Assembly (NCBI GenBank): GCA_041946755.1
Contig: JBHGBB010000096.1
Location: forward strand, 1-13,978
Direction of reading: 5' to 3'
DNA from: JBHGBB01 sp041946755
Lineage (GTDB): Bacteria > UBP4 > UBA4092 > JAOAEQ01
DNA length: 13,978 nt
Shown here: piece after piece, positions 7,439 to 13,978 of the stretch
Layout: each line of letters begins with the position of its first letter
Numbering within the stretch: position 1 is the first letter of the stretch
Program-made: the position numbers and the translations under genes
The notes under the pieces: model-generated
The model's database searches: none
What the model was told of the DNA's origin: nothing
What the model saw: the letters and a program-made list of their open reading frames with translations, nothing else

Positions 7439-9604
7439 ATGAAAAGAATCTGTGTATTTTTCTGTATGCTATTATTAGCTACCGGAATAGTCTATGCAAC
7501 TAATCCGGTCTTAGTAGATAGCGCAGGTTCAGGTAATTTCACTACAGTTCAAGCAGCTATCGATAGCTGGTGTGCTGGTGGTACGAATGCTGGAGAAACT
7601 CCACCGTTTGTTATCAATATTAAAGCTGGCTCGGGCCCGTATGATGAAATGATGGACCTAAACGATGTGGTTACTTTTACTCGTCAATCAACCACTTCCA
7701 TTGCCGTTGATACCATCCAGGTTATTTATGGGCCAATATCTACCGTAAGCACTTATTCGATATGGACAAATGCTTCAGGTCTTGGCTACGATTTTAGCAC
7801 CGGAGCTTCAATCATCCAACCCAATACAATTGTGTTGACCAATGTACTACCAAGTTCTCCAATACCGGTATGGGTGACTTATTCAAAATCCAGTATTGTT
7901 GGTGCTTTGGAAATAAAATCGGATACACCGGGAACTAGAGTCATATTCAAACTGCGGCGAGATTGGTTGGGAGCAAGTCCTTATGACGACGGACTTACCA
8001 TCCATCAATCGAATTATGATATCACATTCCGTGACATCATCATATGCCCATCACTGTACTCACAGGTAACCGACGACTTGGTTAAAGTAGATGAAAACTA
8101 TGCGAACAATAACTTTAACACCATTAGTTTCTATAATTGCATATTCACTGAAATTAAAACCGACGGAAGCCCCATGGTGACTAGTAGAGAAGAAGCGGCT
8201 GGTCCACCAACAACAGCGCGTGGTTCTGCTATGGGACCAGGCTCTGATGGAGACGACCTCTTAAAGTGTTGGAATGATGCTGGTGAATCATATAAGATCA
8301 TGCTCAAGGATTGCATTTTCTATTATTCACCAAGTTATAACGCACAATTATGCCTTGATGGTCAGGGTGGTGAAATAGCAACAGTCGATAATTGCGTGAG
8401 TAGCTATGCTGGCTATTGTGATTATATTGTTCGTGGGTATTATGCAAATCAGACAGTTATCTTCAAAGGAAACAGTATAAAGAATGGCATTACGGATGGA
8501 AACTGGATTCTGAATCCTCTGGGTGGAGGACATGGAATATATGTAAATGGTGCAATTAATCCATTTATTCTAGATATCAGTTCAACCGTGATATCATCTG
8601 ATACTACGGCTTCTTCGCGTGGTATCAGTTGCAATACTGCAACCACTTTAATTCTTAAAGACAGCATTATTCAAGCACCGAATTACCTCTTGGTAGGATT
8701 TCATACCATGAATATACAACGGTGTACTCTGCACAATACCACACCCAGCTCTTGCTTCTATAGTGCTGGTGGATATAGTAATGCAACAATTAGAGATTGT
8801 ATCATCACCGGACCAGGAACAAAATTTACTGGGACAGCTCCAACAGGAGGAATTAGTGTTGATTATTGTGGACTTCCTCAGTATGGGACATATACAATTG
8901 GTGCACGTGGTACCATAGCAACCTTTGGTGCCAACAATGTTATTTATGACCCAATGTATCTATCTGCCGGAACAACATTATCGGTAGTTACTTCAACAAG
9001 CTTTATGGACATTCGTAATGGGATTCCAGCAATTTATGGTTACAAAGGTGCAGGAACCGGTGCTACGGACCTTTCCGGTGGCGCAGATTATATCGGTGAT
9101 GTCGGATTCTATTATCCTTCACAAGCGATTCCTACAGTTGCTGCAACAGGAACTTATCCGTTCTATCTCGGCGGACCGGGTGCTGCTGATACCTCGTATT
9201 GTTCTATAATAGTAAATTCGATTACCGGATCTGCTGGAATTACTATGGCAGTTACGGATGCGAAACATCCGCAAACGAGTACTTTCACGTTTGGGAGTAC
9301 CTATTTCTTATCGCGATATTTCACTATTACTACTACCGCAGGAATCACTGCCATCGACTATAACCTTAATTTGGGTTATTCGAATGGAGACTTAGCTGAT
9401 GCTGGTCTAAGTTCGGAATCAATAATCGAGATCGCGAAGTATGATGGCACGTGGAGCTTTTTTGCTGCTGATACTCGTGATACTGCAGCGAATTGGGTTC
9501 AGAAAAATGGTCTGACCTCATTCTCTGATTGGACTCTCAGCGGACCAGCTGGAGTCCCAGTAGAGTTATCGCGATTTAGCACGGAAATAATTCGTGAAAA
9601 ATAG
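7439..9604 (+). CDS. Exported right-handed beta-helix protein with VPVELSRF C-terminus
   Basis: From ATG 7439 the product has 721 residues; an in-frame ATG at 7382 with an equally strong RBS would make it 740. The signal peptide is residues 1-20 (MKRICVFFCMLLLATG, ending VYA). Residues 27-44, DSAGSGNFTTVQAAIDSW, are the start signature of pectin-lyase-like beta-helices (D.SG.F.TIQ.AID). Asn- and Ile-rich rungs follow, such as NYDITFRDIII, NCIFTEI and DCIFYYSPS, to about residue 540. The fold is seen in polysaccharide lyases and esterases, but no catalytic residues could be assigned, so an adhesin or carbohydrate-binding role is equally possible. Residues about 587-705 are the beta domain shared with the 4899 gene (VTDAKHPQTSTFTFGSTYFL, SFSDWTLSGPAG). 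The tag VPVELSRF is at 706-713, followed by STEIIREK and a TAG stop. The unit is monocistronic with its own promoter and terminator. Confidence 0.88.
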   Translation: MKRICVFFCMLLLATGIVYATNPVLVDSAGSGNFTTVQAAIDSWCAGGTNAGETPPFVINIKAGSGPYDEMMDLNDVVTFTRQSTTSIAVDTIQVIYGPISTVSTYSIWTNASGLGYDFSTGASIIQPNTIVLTNVLPSSPIPVWVTYSKSSIVGALEIKSDTPGTRVIFKLRRDWLGASPYDDGLTIHQSNYDITFRDIIICPSLYSQVTDDLVKVDENYANNNFNTISFYNCIFTEIKTDGSPMVTSREEAAGPPTTARGSAMGPGSDGDDLLKCWNDAGESYKIMLKDCIFYYSPSYNAQLCLDGQGGEIATVDNCVSSYAGYCDYIVRGYYANQTVIFKGNSIKNGITDGNWILNPLGGGHGIYVNGAINPFILDISSTVISSDTTASSRGISCNTATTLILKDSIIQAPNYLLVGFHTMNIQRCTLHNTTPSSCFYSAGGYSNATIRDCIITGPGTKFTGTAPTGGISVDYCGLPQYGTYTIGARGTIATFGANNVIYDPMYLSAGTTLSVVTSTSFMDIRNGIPAIYGYKGAGTGATDLSGGADYIGDVGFYYPSQAIPTVAATGTYPFYLGGPGAADTSYCSIIVNSITGSAGITMAVTDAKHPQTSTFTFGSTYFLSRYFTITTTAGITAIDYNLNLGYSNGDLADAGLSSESIIEIAKYDGTWSFFAADTRDTAANWVQKNGLTSFSDWTLSGPAGVPVELSRFSTEIIREK

Positions 9605-9640
9605 TGTGTCCTATTGGTAAATCTCAGATGTAGTTATTTA

Positions 9641-9680
9641 CCAGGGTTATCTCAATAATCAGGATAACCCTGGTTTTTTT
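9641..9680 (+). terminator. Rho-independent terminator after the 7439 gene
   Basis: CCAGGGTTAT (9641-9650) pairs perfectly with ATAACCCTGG (9664-9673), followed by T7 (9674-9680). A smaller stem, GGTAAAT (9616-9622) with ATTTACC (9636-9642), overlaps its first two bases. Confidence 0.92.
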
Positions 9681-9800
9681 ATTGTTAGTTTTATCATATC
9701 CCTATCCCAATAAGTCTTATCTAGGTAATTATACATAGTTCTAGTACTACCTCCATCCAGTTTGGATTAATCGCAAAATAAACTTTTTATTAATAATCAC
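9681..9800. other. AT-rich spacer without recognisable features
   Basis: Between the terminator and the next promoter I find no gene, RNA gene or clear repeat. The full gap between coding regions (9605-9919) also includes the terminator, promoter, leader element and RBS listed separately. Confidence 0.6.
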
Positions 9801-9829
9801 TTGACAAGATTAGCAGTAAGTGCTATATT
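9801..9829 (+). promoter_or_regulatory. Extended -10 promoter of the 9980 gene
   Basis: TTGACA (9801-9806), a 17-base spacer ending TGC, then TATATT (9824-9829). This is a near-consensus sigma70 promoter with an extended -10. The stretch GTGCTATATTTTTA is repeated in front of the 12129 gene. Confidence 0.8.
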
Positions 9830-9835
9830 TTTATC

Positions 9836-9851
9836 GAATTAACGTGTGCAA
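9836..9851 (+). promoter_or_regulatory. Shared leader element GAATTAACGTGTGCAA, copy 1
   Basis: This 16-base word recurs exactly at 12047-12062 at a similar distance after the -10 box. It lies at the very 5' end of the predicted transcript. A possible hairpin follows: AGACAA (9851-9856) with TTGTCT (9881-9886). It could be an operator, a transcript-end stabiliser or a small-RNA target; the role is unknown. Confidence 0.6.
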
Positions 9852-9898
9852 GACAACATTAAGCTTTTTTTTGGGCAGCATTGTCTATTTTATAAGGT

Positions 9899-9910
9899 AG
9901 AAAGGAGGGA
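9899..9910 (+). promoter_or_regulatory. First ribosome binding box (AGAAAGGAGGGA), upstream start
   Basis: The box is 9 bases before ATG 9920, which lies in frame 20 codons ahead of the signal-peptide ATG 9980. It repeats the double-start arrangement seen at 7362-7439. A TTG at 9914 is too close to the box to be a credible start. Confidence 0.65.
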
Positions 9911-9960
9911 TATTTGATTATGACAATAAAAAGTAGTTTAATGAATAATATTTCTATACC

Positions 9961-9970
9961 GAAAGAGGGG
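9961..9970 (+). promoter_or_regulatory. Second, weaker ribosome binding site (GAAAGAGGGG), chosen start
   Basis: It lies 9 bases before ATG 9980. The signal peptide begins exactly at this ATG, so 9980 is the preferred start even though the upstream box is the stronger one. Confidence 0.55.
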
Positions 9971-9979
9971 AAATTAACT

Positions 9980-11911
9980 ATGAAAAAATATTTTGTTACA
10001 TTTTGTTTTGCCATATTACTGGTGGCAATATCCAGTGCGGACTTAGTCGCAATTGATAGTACTTTAAAAGCTACTGATCCGAATGGAATACCTTTAAAAC
10101 AATATAGTATCGTTACTGTTGCTGGAGTGGTCTGGTCACCAACCAACCAAGATCCATCAAGATTTCAGCGATATATCCAGGATACCGGTACCGGGCTTGG
10201 TGTATTGATTGATGGAACCGATTCGTTTGCTGTATCATCATGCACTACATTTACTCGTGGTGATTTAATGTATGCGGTTGGATCGATATATAACTATTCC
10301 GGTCTATTTGAAATCGCGTTGATGGATACTACCGCATATCCGCAGAATCTGGGAGTATCACCCATCGCTCCATCAATCATAACAGCAGCAAATATTCTCG
10401 ATGGAATGTCATTCGATTCTACTATTCAAACCGGCGGTGAATTCTATGAAGGACGACCGTTTGCATTTTCGAATGTAACTGTATTGCAGACTATGAATGT
10501 CGGCACTACTCGTGATTTCAATATTGCCATTGGAGATGTTTCCAGTAATACTACTGGCGGTTATATTGTCGATACCGGTGGCAGTCAATATGTATGGCGA
10601 ATTGATAAAGATACTGATATTGATGAAGCCCTTGCAGGTCGATTACTCATACGAGGTACGGTTCTTCCTGTTCTCGTAGGTGCCGGTTGTCAATATAAAA
10701 GTGGCGCGCAATCCGTTGGTGGGTATCAGATCATTTCTCAAGCTGCAGCTGATTTTACTATGCCAACAGAACTTGGCCGACTTGATACTACGTTACGATG
10801 GATGTGGTCAAATGCAACTACAGTAATTCTTAACGGTAGTAATATCTATCGTGGAGTAACGATCCAAACATCTCGCGCCGTATGGCCAGATTTAGCTATT
10901 GGCGCCGATGCTATTCGGAATTTCGCATATAGTACCGCTAATAATCATATCTATTTCAACAGCGTTCGAACTACTGATATCAATGTGGCGTTGAAACCGA
11001 TGATTATGGATGCAGCTAACGGTGCGGTTCTTGGTTCTCTTGATACTACCGGAATCAGCGGTGGCACTTTCATTATCGCAGCAATGGGTGCTGACGATTA
11101 CGGTGCGATTTATGGCTGTAACCTGTCGACGAAAAGCGGTTCGGATACTACCTATAAAATTTATAAGTGGACAAATGAAGCTGCAGTACCAACACTGATT
11201 TATAGTAACAATGTTTTACCAGGAAGAACTGGTGACCGAATGAACGTTCAGACAATGTCTGATGGTTCGGTAAAAATCATTGCCACCGGTAGTAGCAATT
11301 CAACCATTTTAATTATTAATGGTGACGGTTCTCTCTTTGCAAGCGTTACTACCAATATATACAATACCTCTCCTGGTATTGCCAATATTGATCCTGATAC
11401 TGGAGATATCTGGTATAAACGTTGGGGTATGGCTACCTACGTCATTCCAAGTACCACTTGGATGCCTGCAACAGTTGGTGGTGCGAGTTTTGTCAATTGT
11501 CTAACGCAATCTACAGTTATTGGTACTGATCTGATTCCACAGACTGCTACCAGTTTTAGTATCGTTAAACGGTTTGGTATAAAATTTTTAGTTACTGAAG
11601 ATGGCCCTGGTCGAATCATTAATTCGACTTCTAATGGGGTAGCTTCAGCACACGCGATCGTATTTGATATTACGAGTGGAATACCAAGTCCAACCGGATT
11701 AACTCCTGCTGAAACGAAATATTGGGGTCGGACTGATAGTACTATACCAATCGGACAAATTGCCGGAACGATCGATGGAGTGGCATATGCAACCATTGAT
11801 CGGAATGGTAATATTCTCCATCTCGTTGAGAATATGGCATTAGCTTCTTGGAGTGGTACTGTTGGTGTACCGGTAGAACTATCTCGGTTTGCAATTGAGT
11901 TAGAGAAATAA
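9980..11911 (+). CDS. Exported OB-like plus propeller-like protein with VPVELSRF C-terminus
   Basis: From ATG 9980 the product has 643 residues; starting at ATG 9920 it would gain 20. The signal peptide is residues 1-20 (MKKYFVTFCFAILLVA, ending SSA). Residues about 30-270 include SIVTVAGVVWSP and RYIQDTGTGLGVLIDGTD. This G.V....S.RYIQD..G.GI.V pattern belongs to OB-fold-like domains found in secreted nucleases and lipoproteins, but no nuclease motif was seen. Residues about 275-625 are a repeated-strand region, probably a beta-propeller, homologous to the next gene: YKIYKWTNEAAVPTLIYS (392-409) matches FAIYRYTNEADTATLIYS there. The family may be the uncharacterised DUF4623, which I state only tentatively. 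The tag VPVELSRF is at 630-637, followed by AIELEK. The gene has its own promoter and terminator. An extracellular binding or scaffold role is inferred. Confidence 0.88.
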   Translation: MKKYFVTFCFAILLVAISSADLVAIDSTLKATDPNGIPLKQYSIVTVAGVVWSPTNQDPSRFQRYIQDTGTGLGVLIDGTDSFAVSSCTTFTRGDLMYAVGSIYNYSGLFEIALMDTTAYPQNLGVSPIAPSIITAANILDGMSFDSTIQTGGEFYEGRPFAFSNVTVLQTMNVGTTRDFNIAIGDVSSNTTGGYIVDTGGSQYVWRIDKDTDIDEALAGRLLIRGTVLPVLVGAGCQYKSGAQSVGGYQIISQAAADFTMPTELGRLDTTLRWMWSNATTVILNGSNIYRGVTIQTSRAVWPDLAIGADAIRNFAYSTANNHIYFNSVRTTDINVALKPMIMDAANGAVLGSLDTTGISGGTFIIAAMGADDYGAIYGCNLSTKSGSDTTYKIYKWTNEAAVPTLIYSNNVLPGRTGDRMNVQTMSDGSVKIIATGSSNSTILIINGDGSLFASVTTNIYNTSPGIANIDPDTGDIWYKRWGMATYVIPSTTWMPATVGGASFVNCLTQSTVIGTDLIPQTATSFSIVKRFGIKFLVTEDGPGRIINSTSNGVASAHAIVFDITSGIPSPTGLTPAETKYWGRTDSTIPIGQIAGTIDGVAYATIDRNGNILHLVENMALASWSGTVGVPVELSRFAIELEK

Positions 11912-11943
11912 ATTATCTCCTTCTCAATAACAATGTAAACTCC

Positions 11944-11980
11944 AACCCGTTCTGATTAATATCAGAACGGGTTTTTTTTT
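11944..11980 (+). terminator. Rho-independent terminator after the 9980 gene
   Basis: AACCCGTTCTGAT (11944-11956) and ATCAGAACGGGTT (11961-11973) form a perfect 13-bp stem with a TAAT loop. A T-run to 11980 follows. Confidence 0.94.
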
Positions 11981-12009
11981 ATACTCTACGCTAGAAATAC
12001 GAACCTCCT

Positions 12010-12038
12010 TTTATTTCATCTTAGATTTGTGCTATATT
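12010..12038 (+). promoter_or_regulatory. Probable promoter of the 12129 gene (weak -35)
   Basis: TGC-TATATT (-10 at 12033-12038) matches the extended -10 of the 9980 gene base for base within GTGCTATATTTTTA. At the 17-base position the -35 is only TTTATT (12010-12015), so this promoter may need an activator or be weaker than its sister. Confidence 0.5.
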
Positions 12039-12046
12039 TTTAGGTA

Positions 12047-12062
12047 GAATTAACGTGTGCAA
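12047..12062 (+). promoter_or_regulatory. Shared leader element GAATTAACGTGTGCAA, copy 2
   Basis: This is an exact copy of 9836-9851, again just after the -10 box. The flanks diverge, so conservation of the 16 bases points to selection or to recent duplication of the promoter with the gene. Confidence 0.6.
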
Positions 12063-12108
12063 AAGACTAATGTAATAGCCATAAATATCTTTTTTTACTT
12101 TAAATAAT

Positions 12109-12120
12109 AGAAAGGAGGGA
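12109..12120 (+). promoter_or_regulatory. Ribosome binding box AGAAAGGAGGGA
   Basis: It is 8 bases before ATG 12129. It rules out the in-frame TTG at 12123, which is only 2 bases after the box. Confidence 0.85.
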
Positions 12121-12128
12121 AATTGAAA

Positions 12129-13205
12129 ATGAAAAGAATAGTTTTTCTATTAATCATCGTTTTTACATTATGCGCATTAGCATACTCTGCCCCAGTAGAA
12201 TTAGCTCAGAATTGGCGGATTGATGCTGGTAATCCCACCTATCCTTGGTTTACCTCCGGTACGGATAATGTCCGGGGATTAGCATATAATCCTGTTACTG
12301 ACCATGTGTTAGTTGTTCATCGAATTTCCGGTACGGATTTTGGTATTCATGCACTCCGGGCGTCTGATGGTGTTGAAACTACCAGTATTAGTACTACCGG
12401 CATCCAGGCAATCGGGAACCATTATATTCGCCGAATTGGCGTCGCTGACGATGGGAAAATCTATGTATGTAGTTTATCGGTTTCAGGAACACCATTTGCT
12501 ATTTATCGATATACCAATGAAGCTGATACTGCAACCTTGATTTATAGCGGTGCCACCACATACCGCCGCGGAGATGTGTTTCGAGTAACCGGAAGTGGCG
12601 ATAGTACCCGGTTATATGTTAGCGGTGGATTAGCCGTATCCGCTCCTCCAGGTTTTTTTAACGTTTTTGATGGTAATGGTACTAACTTAGGGATTGTTAC
12701 CGTCGATACTTCATCCGGCACGTCTGCAGTAACCGGTATTGCTACTGAACCTAATAATAGCAACATATGGGTTACCAAATCAGACGTTATGGGTTTCTAT
12801 TCCTGGAAAAAAGTCGACTCAACAGGATTGATTCTTGATAGTATCAATACTACCGTCGTACCTAATGTATCAAGTAACGGAATTATTGTTCAATTAGGAA
12901 CCCGAAAGTGTTTATTAGCCAACGATGCTACGATTACTGCATCCACGGCTCGCGGATTAGTCGTTGATATCACTTCAGGTGGCGCTGCCGCAAATGTTCT
13001 ATCACAGACTCCGAACTTGGTAAATACCGTTGCTGGAGTTAGTAATGGAACGTTTGAACCGGCTTTAGATACGGTACGTGGTGCATATATTGTTTTGATA
13101 GAAAATAATTCTATTGGTTCTTATGGGAATTATGCCACTGTGCCTGTAACCTTATCACGATTTGATATAGAGGTTTACCCTGCAACTATCAATAAAAAAG
13201 ATTAA
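12129..13205 (+). CDS. Exported propeller-like protein with VPVTLSRF C-terminus
   Basis: The product has 358 residues, with a signal peptide at 1-21 (MKRIVFLLIIVFTLCALA, ending YSA). The mature protein consists of one repeated-strand region: NVRGLAYNPVTDHVLVVHR, then IRRIGVADDGKIYVCSL, FAIYRYTNEADTATLIYS (123-140) and VTGIATEPNNSNIWVTKS. The xGLAYNPxTxHVxV / IYxxxLS blocks recall beta-propeller blades. It is homologous to the second half of the preceding protein but lacks that protein's OB-like domain. The tag is the variant VPVTLSRF (338-345) with the longest tail, DIEVYPATINKKD. It shares leader element, -10 and RBS with the 9980 gene, so the pair probably arose by tandem duplication followed by gain or loss of the N-terminal domain. 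A DUF4623-like assignment is tentative. No catalytic motif was seen. Confidence 0.88.
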   Translation: MKRIVFLLIIVFTLCALAYSAPVELAQNWRIDAGNPTYPWFTSGTDNVRGLAYNPVTDHVLVVHRISGTDFGIHALRASDGVETTSISTTGIQAIGNHYIRRIGVADDGKIYVCSLSVSGTPFAIYRYTNEADTATLIYSGATTYRRGDVFRVTGSGDSTRLYVSGGLAVSAPPGFFNVFDGNGTNLGIVTVDTSSGTSAVTGIATEPNNSNIWVTKSDVMGFYSWKKVDSTGLILDSINTTVVPNVSSNGIIVQLGTRKCLLANDATITASTARGLVVDITSGGAAANVLSQTPNLVNTVAGVSNGTFEPALDTVRGAYIVLIENNSIGSYGNYATVPVTLSRFDIEVYPATINKKD

Positions 13206-13234
13206 ACAATTTCTGATTAGTGAGTCAGTCTACA

Positions 13235-13270
13235 AGCGGGATGATTTGCGTATATCATCTCGCTTTTTTT
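13235..13270 (+). terminator. Rho-independent terminator after the 12129 gene
   Basis: AGCGGGATGAT (13235-13245) pairs with ATCATCTCGCT (13254-13264) with one G-U pair, and a T-run reaches 13270. Confidence 0.9.
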
Positions 13271-13344
13271 ATTTAGATAAAGCGATGTTCATCAGTTAGG
13301 ATTCTGGGATATTTAGTATAAAAGTAAAATAACTTAATTGATAC

Positions 13345-13367
13345 CGGAATATAAACGGCATATTCCG
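13345..13367. repeat. Short inverted repeat upstream of the DUF2723 gene
   Basis: CGGAATAT (13345-13352) and ATATTCCG (13360-13367) are perfect inverted copies around a 7-base loop. The repeat overlaps a poor promoter match (TTGATA at 13338, TATTCC at 13361), so an operator role is possible but unproven. Confidence 0.45.
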
Positions 13368-13419
13368 ATTTTATTGGTTTACTCAATCTAACGATTTACG
13401 GTAATATTTTTAGTTAATT

Positions 13420-13978
13420 ATGATAAGAAAAGATTGGGGATTTGCAATCGGAATAAGTTTAGTCGCTTTAGTCATTTATTTGCTAACCTTATGTCCAACG
13501 GTGTATGTTGGCGATAGCGGGGAATTAACCGCTGCAGCTTATACCTTAGGCATCGCCCATCCGCCGGGATATCCCCTACTCTGTTTAGCCGGTAAAATCT
13601 TCACCTGGATACCGTTAGGAGATATCGCATATCGGATAAATTTATTATCCGCAGTATTCGCTACCTCTACCGTTGTATTATTGTATCTCTTATTACTCAA
13701 AATTATCCAGAATCGAATTATTGCCAGTGTTGGCAGTTTGATTTTCGCCTTCTCACATACTTTCTGGAATAATGCTAATATTGGGAAAAGCAGCTATGCA
13801 ATAAACGCTTTCTTTACTGTAGTGATTCTTTTAACGCTCTATCAGTGGAGTGAAATAAAGGTAAATCGAAAAAAGGAAGATGCTAACTCCCCGGATGATA
13901 GTGCCCGGTATTTATATCTATCCGGTTTATTTTTCGGCCTGGGATTAGCGAATCATCATACCATTTTGTTTTTATTAC
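13420..13978 (+). CDS. DUF2723 family GT-C-like membrane protein, 3'-truncated
   Basis: The 186 visible residues start at ATG 13420 and run off the window. After a first membrane segment (8-24) comes LCPTVYVGDSGELTAAAYTL and then GIAHPPGYPLLCLAGKIF. This is the hallmark TLxPxVxxxDSGEL...LGIxHPPGYPL motif of DUF2723, whose animal member TMEM260 is a protein O-mannosyltransferase. The acidic DSGE in the first outer loop fits a GT-C active site. NLLSAVFAT and a later loop, SHTFWNNANIGKSSYAINAF, follow; many relatives have EVY where this one has SSY. No Shine-Dalgarno is visible before the ATG, unlike the exported genes. The gene probably transfers sugars to lipid or protein at the outer face of the inner membrane. 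A link to the neighbouring exported proteins is only a positional inference. Confidence 0.88.
   Translation, partial: MIRKDWGFAIGISLVALVIYLLTLCPTVYVGDSGELTAAAYTLGIAHPPGYPLLCLAGKIFTWIPLGDIAYRINLLSAVFATSTVVLLYLLLLKIIQNRIIASVGSLIFAFSHTFWNNANIGKSSYAINAFFTVVILLTLYQWSEIKVNRKKEDANSPDDSARYLYLSGLFFGLGLANHHTILFLL

Noticed and set aside
12192..12215. PVELAQNW near the mature N-terminus of the 12129 product, resembling the C-terminal tag
   Set aside because: It is at the wrong end of the protein, lacks SRF, and is not repeated in the sister gene; taken as coincidence.

Overview
This window looks like a chromosomal segment from an uncultured, moderately AT-rich bacterium, probably of a candidate phylum in the FCB/PVC neighbourhood. 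This rests on three things: several large Sec-exported proteins ending in a PVELSRF-type motif (related to the PVELSSF strand seen in secreted proteins of Bacteroidota and relatives), two large GT-C-type membrane proteins of a kind common in such genomes, and palindromic repeats inside and between genes. No marker gene fixes the lineage. No tRNA, rRNA, CRISPR array, transposase or phage gene was seen.

Layout: (1) 1-849, a ParB-like protein truncated at its 5' end by the window edge, carrying an in-frame insert that contains a palindrome. (2) 1052-2497, an exported lamin-tail-domain protein. (3) 2614-4623, minus strand, a multi-pass membrane protein with a periplasmic domain and C-terminal TPRs. 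(4) 4899-6653, an exported beta-rich protein. (5) 6718-7170, an intergenic repeat region with a 47-base near-perfect palindrome and a REP-like element. (6) 7439-9604, an exported beta-helix protein. (7) 9980-11911 and 12129-13205, two exported proteins that share a propeller-like region. (8) 13420-end, the start of a DUF2723 family GT-C membrane protein, cut by the window edge.

The most notable theme is the set of five exported proteins. Their N-terminal and middle regions differ (lamin-tail, beta-strand-rich, beta-helix, OB-like plus propeller, propeller). All five begin with a Sec signal peptide and end within 3-13 residues after the motif [V/T]-P-[V/A]-[E/T]-L-S-R-F. Each is its own transcription unit. 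Four have a recognisable TTGACA-N17-TATATT-like promoter, four have an identical AGAAAGGAGGGA ribosome binding box, and all five have a strong rho-independent terminator. The two adjacent propeller genes also share a 16-base leader element. I infer a family of modular cell-surface or secreted proteins with a common C-terminal tag of unknown function. The two GT-C-like membrane proteins nearby could modify surface proteins or glycans, but nothing in the sequence proves a link.
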